NCBI GenBank assembly: GCA_963758845.1
Contig: CAVWWX010000002.1
Span: 1,984,001-2,048,000 of the forward strand
Direction of reading: 5' to 3'
DNA length: 64,000 nucleotides
Origin: JBDTSW01 sp963758845
Lineage (GTDB): Bacteria > Actinomycetota > Thermoleophilia > Solirubrobacterales > 70-9
Shown here: piece after piece, positions 1-7,676 of the stretch
Position numbering within the stretch: the first letter of the stretch is position 1
How the letters are laid out: every line of letters starts with the position of its first letter
Made by a program: the position numbers and the translations under genes
Notes under the pieces: model-generated
Databases searched by the model: none
What the model was told of the DNA's origin: nothing
What the model saw: only the letters and a program-made list of their open reading frames with translations

Positions 1-1
1 C

Positions 2-178
2 GCGTGCACCTCTGTCGGCAAGACAGCCACGCAGGCGCTGAGCTCGGGCAGCGAGGATGCGAAGCAGGCGCTGTCCCAGGCCGCGAGCTCCTGCAAGAGC
101 GCGGTCAACCAGCTGCCATCGGGCCAGGCCCAGGACGCGCTTACCAAGCTCTGCGACGCGATCGCCAGCGCCGAGTAG
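2..178 (+). CDS. C-terminal end of an unrecognised protein (left-truncated)
   Basis: An open frame enters from the left edge and stops at TAG 176-178, giving the last 58 residues. They are rich in Ala, Ser and Gln, with three Cys (residues 2, 32 and 51 of the visible part), and look helical. The composition resembles the tail of a secreted or periplasmic helical protein. I do not recognise a family, and the N-terminus lies outside the window. The downstream 73 bases to the next stop codon hold no gene; they contain an inverted repeat with CTGTCGA and TCGACAG arms that could fold in RNA. Confidence 0.5.
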   Translation, partial: ACTSVGKTATQALSSGSEDAKQALSQAASSCKSAVNQLPSGQAQDALTKLCDAIASAE

Positions 179-251
179 GCGCGGAACAGCTCCTGCCTGT
201 CGAGTCGCATACCGACTGTAAGTCGACAGACCGGATGGGATCGCGTGAGCT

Positions 252-1982
252 CTAGCCGGCCGTCGGCCGGGCCTCGGGGTGCTCGCGATACCACTCGATC
301 GCGCGTCGGAGCCCCGCCTCGAGGTCGACAGCGGGCGTCCAGCCACAGCGCTCTCGGATCTTGGTGGAATCGACCCATTGGCGGTCGATCTCCCCCTCGG
401 GGTTGCCGCCGCCGCGGATGTCGGGCTCGACGCCGGTGCCGGCCAGCCGGGCGACCGTGGCGACGACCTCGCCGACCGAGTGGGGCTCGCCGCCACCGGC
501 GTTGAACGCCTCGCCGCGGACGTCGTCGCGGTCCAGCCCGGCGGCGATCGCGAGGTAGGCCGACGCCGCGTCGGAGACGTAGAGGAAGTCGCGCTGGGGC
601 GTGCCGTCCGAGCGGATGACCGGCGGGCGGCCGTCCAACGCGGCGCAGACGGCCTCCGGGACCAGTCGCGAGAAGTTGAGGTCGCCCCCTCCGTAGATGT
701 TCGCGAAGCGGGTGACGGCGACGGGCAGGCTGTAGGAATGCCAGTAGCTGCGGGCGATGATGTCCGCGGCGGCCTTGGACGCCTCGTACGGGGCGCTGGC
801 CCGGAGCGGATAGTCCTCGCGATAAGGGAGCCGCTCGTGGGCGCCATAGGCCTTGTCAGAGGACGCGACGACGACCCGCCCGACGCCGGCGCGCCGGCAG
901 GCCTCGAGAACCGTCCAGGTGCCGCGGACGTTGGTCTCGAACGCGCGGACCGGCGAGGCCGGGACGTCGCCGACGATCGCGTCAGCCGCCAAGTGAAAGA
1001 CGGCTGACACGCGGCGGCTGGACAGGAGGCGCTCGATCTGCTCGCCGTTGGTCAGGTCCCCCGACACATCCTCGACGTCGCCTTCGACGCCTAGGAGCTG
1101 AAGTGTCGAGACGGGCCGCTCGGGGCGGTGCTTGTCGAGCGAGACGACGGCATGTCCTTCCTCCAAGAGCGCCTTGGCAACCCACGCCCCCGCGAAGCCG
1201 CGCGCCCCCGTGACGAGCGCGACCTCAGCCGTCATCCACGTCACCCACGGGGCGCGGCGGTCCCAGACCGCCCAGGGCGCCTGGCCCTGCTCCCAGAGAT
1301 CGTTCAACACGACCGCGTCCTTGTAGGTGTCCATGCAGTCCCAGAAGCCGGTGTGGCGGTAGGCGTTCAGCTGGCCCTCCGCGGCAACACGGCGCAGCGG
1401 CGCCTCCTCGAGGACGCTGGTCGCCTCGACGTAGGAGAGGAACTCCGGCTCGACGCACATGAACCCGCCGTTGATCCAGGACTCAAGCCGCGGCTTCTCG
1501 TCGAAGCCGGTGATTCGCTCGGCGTCGTCGATCACCGCGATGCCCCACTGGCTGTAGGGGCGAACGACGGTCATCGTCGCGATCCGCTCGGCGCGCCGGT
1601 GCGCCGCCGCAAGGGCCGCGAGGTCGATGTCGGCCACGCCGTCCGCGTAGGTCAGGCAGAAGGGCCCCTCGGCCAGATGGTCCGCGGCCAGCGCCAGCCT
1701 GCCGCCGGTCGGGGTCTCGAGGCCCGTGTCGACACAGGCGATATCGATCTCCTCGGGCCAGTCGGCCTCGGCGACGAACTCCTCGATCATCTCGCCCAGG
1801 TAACCCGTCAGCAGCACGAATCGCCGCAGGCCCTGCGCCGCGTAGATCCGCATGACGTGCCACAGGATCGGCCGACCGCCGATCTCGACGAGCGCCTTCG
1901 GGATCGCGTGCGTGCGCTCCTGCAGGCGGGTACCGCGTCCTCCGCAGAGGATCGCGACCGGCCCAAGAGCCGGCTGGCTCAA
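252..1982 (-). CDS. Fused glucose-1-phosphate cytidylyltransferase-like / CDP-sugar 4,6-dehydratase-like protein
   Basis: The 576 residues hold two enzymes that are usually separate. Residues 1-245 are a sugar-1-phosphate nucleotidyltransferase: GGRGTRL at 14-20, the acceptor Lys of PKALVEIGGRP near 29, and a YADGVADID segment typical of the RfbF branch. Residues 250-576 are a short-chain dehydratase: TGARGFAG at 258-265 binds NAD, SSDKAYG and YEASK supply the catalytic Ser/Tyr/Lys region, as in RfbG. Together they would activate glucose-1-phosphate with CTP and make a CDP-4-keto-6-deoxy sugar for surface glycans. The start is TTG and overlaps the stop of the MoaD-like gene by 4 nt. An ATG sits exactly at the junction (1233-1235), so either the fusion is real or a lost frameshift has joined two genes. 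The exact sugar substrate is inferred. Confidence 0.75.
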   Translation of the reverse strand: MSQPALGPVAILCGGRGTRLQERTHAIPKALVEIGGRPILWHVMRIYAAQGLRRFVLLTGYLGEMIEEFVAEADWPEEIDIACVDTGLETPTGGRLALAADHLAEGPFCLTYADGVADIDLAALAAAHRRAERIATMTVVRPYSQWGIAVIDDAERITGFDEKPRLESWINGGFMCVEPEFLSYVEATSVLEEAPLRRVAAEGQLNAYRHTGFWDCMDTYKDAVVLNDLWEQGQAPWAVWDRRAPWVTWMTAEVALVTGARGFAGAWVAKALLEEGHAVVSLDKHRPERPVSTLQLLGVEGDVEDVSGDLTNGEQIERLLSSRRVSAVFHLAADAIVGDVPASPVRAFETNVRGTWTVLEACRRAGVGRVVVASSDKAYGAHERLPYREDYPLRASAPYEASKAAADIIARSYWHSYSLPVAVTRFANIYGGGDLNFSRLVPEAVCAALDGRPPVIRSDGTPQRDFLYVSDAASAYLAIAAGLDRDDVRGEAFNAGGGEPHSVGEVVATVARLAGTGVEPDIRGGGNPEGEIDRQWVDSTKIRERCGWTPAVDLEAGLRRAIEWYREHPEARPTAG

Positions 1983-2251
1983 CCGCCCGCGACGGCGGGC
2001 AGGATGGTGACCTCGTCACCGTCCGAGAGCGTGGTGTCGAGGCCGTCCTGGAAGCGAATGTCCTCACCGGAGACGTAGACGTTCACGAACCGGCGAAGCG
2101 TCCCGTCCTCGGTGATGCGGGCCCGGAGATCCTCGTGCTCGTCGAACACCGCGTCGAGCGCCTCGCCGACGGTTGCGCCGTCGACCTGGACCTCCCCCTC
2201 GCCCGCGGTGACGCCGCGAAGCTGTGCCGGGATCTTGACCGTGATCGCCAT
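1979..2251 (-). CDS. MoaD/ThiS-family sulfur-carrier protein
   Basis: This 90-residue beta-grasp protein ends in AVAGG, the diglycine tail that MoaD, ThiS and CysO carry as a thiocarboxylate after adenylation and sulfuration. The spacing of the strands (VKIPAQLR at the start, GDEVTILPA near the end) fits the family and the length is typical. It lies 26 nt downstream of the threonine synthase-like gene and in the same transcription unit under the SAM riboswitch. That context suggests sulfur transfer in amino-acid metabolism rather than molybdopterin synthesis, since no moa or moe gene is nearby. The adenylating enzyme needed to charge it is not in the window. Confidence is high for the family and low for the pathway. 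Confidence 0.85.
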   Translation of the reverse strand: MAITVKIPAQLRGVTAGEGEVQVDGATVGEALDAVFDEHEDLRARITEDGTLRRFVNVYVSGEDIRFQDGLDTTLSDGDEVTILPAVAGG

Positions 2252-2277
2252 CGCCCGGAAATGTAACGAGGCGGGCC

Positions 2278-3522
2278 TCAGGCCGCGGCTGTCGCCGTGG
2301 CCTCGGCGCGGGCCTCGAACGACGCCACGGTGGGTTCGATCTCGGCCATCTCGAACGAGTCCCGCGCCGCGTCTAGGGTCTTGAGGCCCTCGCCTGTGAT
2401 CACCACGACCACACGCTCCGAGCGATCGATCCGCCCGGCCTCCGCGAGCTTGCGGAGCGTCGCCACCGTCACGCCGCCGGCGGTCTCGGTGAAGATGCCC
2501 GTGGTCTCGGCGAGCAGGCGGATCCCGGCGCGGATCTGGTCGTCGCTCACGGCCTCGACCTCTCCCCCGGTCCTGCGGGCCAGCTCGAGCGCGTAGGGCC
2601 CATCGGCCGGGTCGCCGATCGCCAGGCTCTTCGCGATCGTGTCGGGCTTGGCGGGCTTACACACGTCCCAGCCCTCGCCGTAGGCCTCGGCCACGGGTCC
2701 GCAGCCCTCGGCCTGAGCGCCCGAGAACGTGGGCAGCTCGCCGTCGACCAGACCCAGCTCGAGCCATTCGGAGAACCCGCGCCCGATGCGCGTGAACAGC
2801 GAGCCCGAGGCGATCGGGCAGACGACCCGGTCGGGCAGGCTCCAGCCGAGCTGCTCGGCGATCTCGTAGGCGACCGTCTTCGAGCCCTCGGAGTAGTAAG
2901 GGCGCAGGTTCACGTTCGCGAACGCCCAGGGGCGCTCCTCGCACAGTTCCGTGCACAGCCGGTTGACGTCGTCGTAGGTGCCCTTCACGCCGACCAGCCG
3001 GGTGCCGTAGATCCCGGTCGCCAAGAGCTTCTGCTCCTCGAGGTCGCTCGGGACGAACACGTAGGAGTCGAGCCCCGCGGCCGCCGCGTGCGCCGCGACG
3101 GCGTTGGCCAGGTTCCCGGTGGAAGCACAGGCGAGCGTCTCGAAGCCCAGCTCACGAGCCTTCGCCACCGCCACGCCGACGACGCGGTCCTTGAATGAGT
3201 GCGTGGGGTTCGCCGCGTCGTTCTTGACCCAGACCTCGCCCAGGCCCAGGCGCTCGGCCAGCCGGTCGGCGCGGATCAGCGGGGTCAGGCCTGGCTCTAG
3301 CGGCGTGCGCGTAGGCGGCGGGCCACCGGCGAACGGCAGGAAGTCGGCGTAACGCCAGATCCCAGCGCTGCCCGCCTGGATCTTGCGGCGGGCCTCGTCC
3401 GGGTCCAGTTGCGAATGGTCGTACGCAACCTCGAGGGGGCCGAAGCACTCCTGGCAGAAGTACAGCGCCTCCAGCGGATAGGCGGTCCCGCATTCCTTGC
3501 ACCGAAGCCCTTCGACGGCCAT
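2278..3522 (-). CDS. thrC: Threonine synthase-like PLP enzyme
   Basis: The 414-residue protein is a fold-type II pyridoxal-phosphate enzyme. The N-terminus has a rubredoxin-like zinc ribbon (Cys8, Cys11, Cys23, Cys26), as in many actinobacterial and archaeal threonine synthases. The PLP-binding lysine is Lys111 in HSFKDR, and a CASTGNLANA loop and an IASGSLFTR segment follow. Members convert O-phosphohomoserine to threonine. The gene is directly downstream of a SAM riboswitch and upstream of a MoaD-like carrier gene, which is unusual for plain threonine synthesis. A sulfur-carrier-dependent beta- or gamma-replacement on O-phosphohomoserine is an alternative (see findings). The reading frame is intact. 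Confidence 0.85.
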   Translation of the reverse strand: MAVEGLRCKECGTAYPLEALYFCQECFGPLEVAYDHSQLDPDEARRKIQAGSAGIWRYADFLPFAGGPPPTRTPLEPGLTPLIRADRLAERLGLGEVWVKNDAANPTHSFKDRVVGVAVAKARELGFETLACASTGNLANAVAAHAAAAGLDSYVFVPSDLEEQKLLATGIYGTRLVGVKGTYDDVNRLCTELCEERPWAFANVNLRPYYSEGSKTVAYEIAEQLGWSLPDRVVCPIASGSLFTRIGRGFSEWLELGLVDGELPTFSGAQAEGCGPVAEAYGEGWDVCKPAKPDTIAKSLAIGDPADGPYALELARRTGGEVEAVSDDQIRAGIRLLAETTGIFTETAGGVTVATLRKLAEAGRIDRSERVVVVITGEGLKTLDAARDSFEMAEIEPTVASFEARAEATATAAA

Positions 3523-3563
3523 CTGATCCTCAGCTCCTTATGTCCCGTTGCTCGCTCACCTAC

Positions 3564-3593
3564 GAAAAAACCTCCACCCGGTGCGAGTAGAGG
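3564..3593 (-). terminator. Intrinsic terminator of the SAM riboswitch
   Basis: On the minus strand a 7-bp stem (CCTCTAC pairing with GTGGAGG, one G-U pair) closes a 9-nt loop and is followed by a run of six T, about 42 nt before the thrC start. It lies just after the aptamer, as expected for an expression platform that stops transcription when ligand is bound. Confidence 0.85.
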
Positions 3594-3609
3594 TCCGTTG
3601 CGGGACTTA

Positions 3610-3716
3610 CTCACATCTGTCAGGCAATCCACCTGCTGGAATTGGCACCTTCCCCGAAGCTCTCGCTTTGGGGGGGTTGCCGGGGTTTCAACGGGCCAGT
3701 CCCTCCACCCCTCTAG
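3610..3716 (-). promoter_or_regulatory. SAM riboswitch aptamer (S-box, SAM-I clan)
   Basis: Read on the minus strand, the element has the conserved S-box blocks in order: GGGTGGAGGGACTGGCCC (3693-3710), GAAACCCCGGCAACC (3675-3689, the kink-turn and SAM-contact strand), AAGGTGCCAATTCC (3638-3651) and GACAGATG (3614-3621). These blocks and their spacing match the SAM-I family. A terminator follows immediately. High S-adenosylmethionine should therefore switch off the downstream thrC-like, moaD-like and possibly the fused sugar gene. Whether it is strictly SAM-I or a SAM-I/IV variant needs a covariance-model comparison. Confidence 0.93.
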
Positions 3717-3827
3717 ATGTGGCGGTTATGTACGCGGACAGTAGCACGGGATATCCCGCCCACGTGCAGGGTCGATGGGTAGATTTGTGGGTGATGGGAA
3801 CCCGAGCGACCGAGGACAGCCAAGCCG

Positions 3828-4838
3828 ATGCCGAGCCTTCCGAAGCCGAGGCTGCGCCGCGGCGCGCGGTCCCCGCAGCTCCCCCCGCAGCCTGACCAGC
3901 AGCGCGAGCGCACGCCGAACGTCGAGACGATCGACGGCGAGGGCCTGCGCTGGGTCAATATCGAGCGCCCCTCGCAGCTCGAGATGTCCTGGCTCGAGGA
4001 GCAGTTCGAGTTCCACCCGCTGGACCTCGAGGACGTCCTCTCCCGCAATCAGCGGCCGAAGATCGACGAGTACGACTCGTACCTCTTCATCGTCCTCCAC
4101 TTCCCCGTGTTCGACCGTTCCGTCGGCCGCCTGAACGCGGGCGAGCTGGACATCTTCGTGGGGCGCGACTTCCTCGTGACCATCCCGAATCAGCCGCTGC
4201 AGCCCGTGGAGTACCTGTTCGAGCGCTGCCGCTCGAAGGAGGAGCTGCGCGAGCAGCACTTCTCGAAGGGCTCCGGCTACCTGCTCTACCGGATCGTGGA
4301 CGACTCGTTCGACTACTGCTTCCCGATGCTGCGCAAGATCGGCAACAAGCTCGACGCCGTCGAGGACGAGATCTTCGAGGGCCGCTCGGAGGAGGTCGTC
4401 CGCGACATCTCGAACGTGAAACAGGAGATCATCAACTTCCGCAAGGTGGTCCGGCCACAGCGCACCGTGCTGCAGGACCTCGAGAACTCCAAGCAGGCCT
4501 TCCTGGCCCCCACCGAGGGCGAGCTGGAGGCCTACTTCGACGACATCGTCGATGCGCACGAGCGCATCTGGGACATGCTCGAGAACTACAAGGAGGTCGT
4601 CGAGGGCCTGGAGGACACAAACGAGTCCGTGCTCTCGCACCGGGTCAACGACATCCTGCGGTTCCTGACCGCGATCAGCGTGATCATCCTGCCGCTGACC
4701 TTGATCGCCAGCCTCTGGGGGATGAACGTCGGGGTCCCTGGCGAGGGCGACTCGGAGGACTTCTTCGTGATCGTAGGTGCGATGGCGGTGCTCCTGGTCG
4801 CGATGCTCACCTACTTCCGCCGGCGCGGCTGGCTGTAG
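3828..4838 (+). CDS. corA: CorA-family magnesium/divalent cation transporter
   Basis: This 336-residue protein has a large acidic cytoplasmic N-terminal domain and two membrane helices at the C-terminus. The family signature GMN is at 298-300, at the end of the first helix (ILPLTLIASLW), followed by a short loop and a second helix ending in a basic tail. CorA forms a pentameric channel for Mg2+ (also Co2+ or Ni2+) in the cytoplasmic membrane. The first about 30 residues are proline/arginine-rich and weakly supported, so translation may begin further in. The gene diverges from the SAM riboswitch unit. Confidence 0.92.
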   Translation: MPSLPKPRLRRGARSPQLPPQPDQQRERTPNVETIDGEGLRWVNIERPSQLEMSWLEEQFEFHPLDLEDVLSRNQRPKIDEYDSYLFIVLHFPVFDRSVGRLNAGELDIFVGRDFLVTIPNQPLQPVEYLFERCRSKEELREQHFSKGSGYLLYRIVDDSFDYCFPMLRKIGNKLDAVEDEIFEGRSEEVVRDISNVKQEIINFRKVVRPQRTVLQDLENSKQAFLAPTEGELEAYFDDIVDAHERIWDMLENYKEVVEGLEDTNESVLSHRVNDILRFLTAISVIILPLTLIASLWGMNVGVPGEGDSEDFFVIVGAMAVLLVAMLTYFRRRGWL

Positions 4839-4861
4839 CCGTCACCGTCGGGTGCTGGGCC

Positions 4862-5779
4862 GTGGCCGTTGGCCTCGCGGCCTGGGCGGTCGTGCGGCTC
4901 TTGGGGCTGGAGGGCGGCTATCCGCTGGTGCCCCTGATGGCCTTTACGCCCTACGTGGCGGGGCTCGCGCTGGTCACGGGCGCCACCCTGGCGCTGTTTC
5001 GCCGCTTCGGCCCGGCCGCGCTGGCGGCGGCCGCCGGAGTGGCGCTGGCGCTGGTCGTGGTGCCGCGGGCGGTGGGCGGCCCCGACGACGGCGGCGGCGT
5101 TCCGCTTCGCGTCATGACCGCGAACATGAAGCTCGGCGACGGCGACCCGCGGGCCGTGGTGGACCTGGTTCGCGAGGAGCGGGTGGACGTCCTCACTGTG
5201 CAAGAGCTCACAGCGCCGTTGGCCAATCGCCTGCGTGCGGCCGGCCTCGAGGAGGAGCTGCCTCACGTGGTCCTCGCCCCCGGGCCGCTATCGGCCGGCG
5301 GCGGGGTCTACTCCCGCCTCCCAGCGAGGGAGCTGACCCGGGTGCCGGAGTCCCTGGCCGGCCCGCAGCCCGCCGTCGCGGTGCGCCCGCCGGGGGCGAG
5401 CCAGGTGCGCATCTACTCCTTTCACCCGCCGCCGCCCACCGGCCCTGAGGCCACGCGCGAGTGGGCCGCCGACATCGCGACCCTCCCGGACCCCCAGGCT
5501 GGCCGGCCGCCGGTGGTCGTGGCCGGGGACTTCAACGCGACCCTCGACCACGTCCAGCTTCGCGACGCCATCGCCATGGGATACGTGGATGCGGCCGCGC
5601 GCGCCGGGGTCGGGCTGGTGCCCACCTGGCCCAACGGCCGGCTGTTCCCGCCACAGGTCACCATCGACCACGTCCTCGCCGACGAGCGGCTGAGCGTCGC
5701 CGACGCCGACGTGCACGAGCAGCCGGACAGCGACCACCGGGCAGTGTTCGCCGAGCTGCGGGTGCCAAGCGACCCCTAG
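4862..5779 (+). CDS. Membrane-anchored endonuclease/exonuclease/phosphatase family protein
   Basis: The N-terminal about 75 residues form two to three hydrophobic helices. An EEP domain follows with the family residues in order: MTANMK (metal/phosphate Asn), VQEL (catalytic Glu), GDFNATLD, TIDHVL and SDHRAV at the end. Such proteins cleave phosphodiesters or phosphoesters; the substrate cannot be read from sequence. The topology places the catalytic domain outside the cytoplasm if the usual orientation holds. The start is GTG, 23 nt after corA, suggesting co-transcription. Confidence 0.85.
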   Translation: MAVGLAAWAVVRLLGLEGGYPLVPLMAFTPYVAGLALVTGATLALFRRFGPAALAAAAGVALALVVVPRAVGGPDDGGGVPLRVMTANMKLGDGDPRAVVDLVREERVDVLTVQELTAPLANRLRAAGLEEELPHVVLAPGPLSAGGGVYSRLPARELTRVPESLAGPQPAVAVRPPGASQVRIYSFHPPPPTGPEATREWAADIATLPDPQAGRPPVVVAGDFNATLDHVQLRDAIAMGYVDAAARAGVGLVPTWPNGRLFPPQVTIDHVLADERLSVADADVHEQPDSDHRAVFAELRVPSDP

Positions 5780-5787
5780 CGCCTGTC

Positions 5788-5793
5788 TAGGAT
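5788..5793 (+). promoter_or_regulatory. Putative -10 element (TAGGAT) for a leaderless HIT mRNA
   Basis: TAGGAT fits TANNNT and ends 8 nt before the GTG at 5802, so transcription would begin one or two bases before the start codon. No Shine-Dalgarno sequence is present. It overlaps the stop codon of the preceding gene. Confidence 0.45.
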
Positions 5794-5801
5794 GCGGCCG
5801 T

Positions 5802-6293
5802 GTGGCCTCCGAACGCATCTGGGCGCCGTGGCGCCTTGCCTACGTGAAGGACGCGTCCAAGGACTCGGCCGATGAGTGCATCTTCTGCGCGAAGCCGGCC
5901 GCGGAGGACGACGAGGCGAACCTGATCGTCCACCGCGGCGATCGGTGCTTCGTGATCCTGAACCTCTACCCCTACACCAACGGCCATCTGATGGTGGCGC
6001 CGTACGACCACCTCGCCACCCTGCCCGAGCTGCCCGCGGAGACCACCGCCGAGATGATGGCCTCGCTACGCAGGCGATGGGTCTGCTGGAGGATGACGTA
6101 TGACCCCCACGGCTACAACGTGGGCTTCAACCAGGGACGGGTGGCGGGCGCCGGCGTCGAGCATCACATCCACATGCACGTCGTCCCGCGCTGGGACGGC
6201 GACACCAACTTCATGCCGGTCCTTGCGGACGTGCGGGTCATGCCGCAGACCCTGGAGCAGACCTACGAGGCCCTGCACGGGGGGTTCAAGTGA
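5802..6293 (+). CDS. HIT-family nucleotide hydrolase/phosphorylase
   Basis: The protein has CIFC at the N-terminus, NLYPYTNGHLMVAPYDH in the middle and the histidine triad HHIHMHVVPRW near residue 120. HIT proteins of this branch hydrolyse or phosphorolyse dinucleoside polyphosphates such as Ap4A. The segment encoded at about 6063-6105 reads poorly, but the +1 frame there gives TQAMGLLEDDV, which fits the family. A compensated pair of indels is therefore likely. It overlaps the phosphomannomutase start by 4 nt. Confidence 0.85.
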   Translation: MASERIWAPWRLAYVKDASKDSADECIFCAKPAAEDDEANLIVHRGDRCFVILNLYPYTNGHLMVAPYDHLATLPELPAETTAEMMASLRRRWVCWRMTYDPHGYNVGFNQGRVAGAGVEHHIHMHVVPRWDGDTNFMPVLADVRVMPQTLEQTYEALHGGFK

Positions 6294-7676
6294 GCCCGGC
6301 CTCCGCGGCGCCGCCACCCGGGATCTTCAAGGCCTACGACATCCGTGGCCTCTACGGCGAGGAGATCGACGGCGAGACCGCCTTCCTCGTCGGCCGCGCG
6401 TTCGCGCGGGTGCTGGGCGAGCATGCGGGAGAAGGAGACCGCGGAGCTGCGCGTGGGGCTGGGCCGGGACATGCGGATCGAGGCGCCCGAGATGGCCGCG
6501 CCGCATGCGCGAGGGGCTCGTCGCCGAGGGCTGCGAGGTGCTGGACGCCGGGATGGTCGCGACCGAGATGCTCTATTTCCTGGTCGGCTCGCGCCAGCTC
6601 GACGGCGGCGCGATGGTCACCGCCTCGCACAATCCCAAGGCCTACACCGGCGTCAAGCTGGTCCGCGAGGGCGCGCTGGCGTTCTCGGGCGACGCCGGCA
6701 TCGACGAGATCCGCGCAGCTGATCGAAGCCGGGCTGCCCGATCCGCCCGGCGGCGGCTCGGTCGAGGCGCTCGACGTCTACGACGAGTTCCAGCAGCACG
6801 CCCTGTCGTTCATCGACGCCGACTCGATCCGCCCGCTCAAGGTCGTCGTCGACGGTGGCAACGGCATGGGGGCCCGATGGCCGGGCCGATCCTCGAGCGG
6901 CTGGGGCTCGACCTCGTGACCACCTACTGGACGCCGGACGGGGAGTTCCCCGACCACGAGCCGAACCCGCTGCTGCGAGGGGAACCGCAGGTTCATCATC
7001 GACCGGGTTCTGGCCGAGGAGGCCGACCTGGGGATCGCCTGGGACGGGGACGCCGACCGCTGCTTCTTCATCGACGACAGCGGTGACGTTCGTCGACGGC
7101 GACTTCCTCACAGCGCTGCTCGCCCGTCAGATCCTGGAGAAGGAGCCCGGCGCGACGATCCTCTACGACGTCCGGGCCAGCCGCGCCGTCGCCGACACCG
7201 TCAGGGAGCTTGGCGGCACCTCGTACGTCAACCGCGTCGGGCACGCCTTCTTCAAGGCCGCCCTGCGCGAGCGGGACGCGGCCTTCGGCGGCGAGGTCTC
7301 GGGCCACTATTACTTCCGCGACTTCTGGTGCGCCGACTCGGGGACGATCCCTGCGTTGCTGGTCCTCGAGCTGCTCTCGATCGCAGAAGCGCTCGCTGTC
7401 GGAGCTCGTCGGGTAGATGCGCGACCGCTACTTCATCTCGGGCGAGATCAACTCCGAGGTGGCGGACGGCGAGGCGAGGATGAAGGAGATCGCCGAGCTC
7501 CACGCCGACGCCGAGGTGAGCTGGCTGGACGGGGTCTCCGTCGACTACCCCGACTGGCACTTCAACGTGCGCCCGTCGAACACCGAGCCGCTGCTTCGCC
7601 TGAACCTCGAGTCGCTCGTCTCGCGCGAGGACATGGAGCGAAAGCGGGACGAGGTCCTCGCCTTGATCGGCGCTGA
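6290..7676 (+). CDS. Phosphomannomutase/phosphoglucomutase, frameshifted
   Basis: Joining frames gives one about 460-residue alpha-D-phosphohexomutase. FKAYDIRGLYG opens the protein, the phosphoserine loop is TASHNPKAYTG, the metal loop is DGDADR, and the sugar-phosphate-binding loop near the end is RPSNTEP. It interconverts hexose 1- and 6-phosphates and would feed sugar-nucleotide synthesis. The frame breaks near 6428, 6498, 6715, 6870, 6978, 7085 and 7397, and an in-frame TAG stands at 7414-7416 between well-matching segments. One more indel would end the gene at TGA 7674-7676, coupled as TGATG to the next start. With so many breaks in a conserved core I treat the damage as sequence error, not decay. 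Confidence 0.8.

Noticed and set aside
256..270. Palindrome CCGGCCG-T-CGGCCGG
   Set aside because: It lies inside the end of the fused sugar gene and is the kind of GC palindrome expected by chance here; no T run follows.
6290..7676. Calling the phosphomannomutase a pseudogene
   Set aside because: Conserved motifs are intact between the breaks, and neighbouring essential genes show the same kind of damage, so errors in the consensus explain it better.
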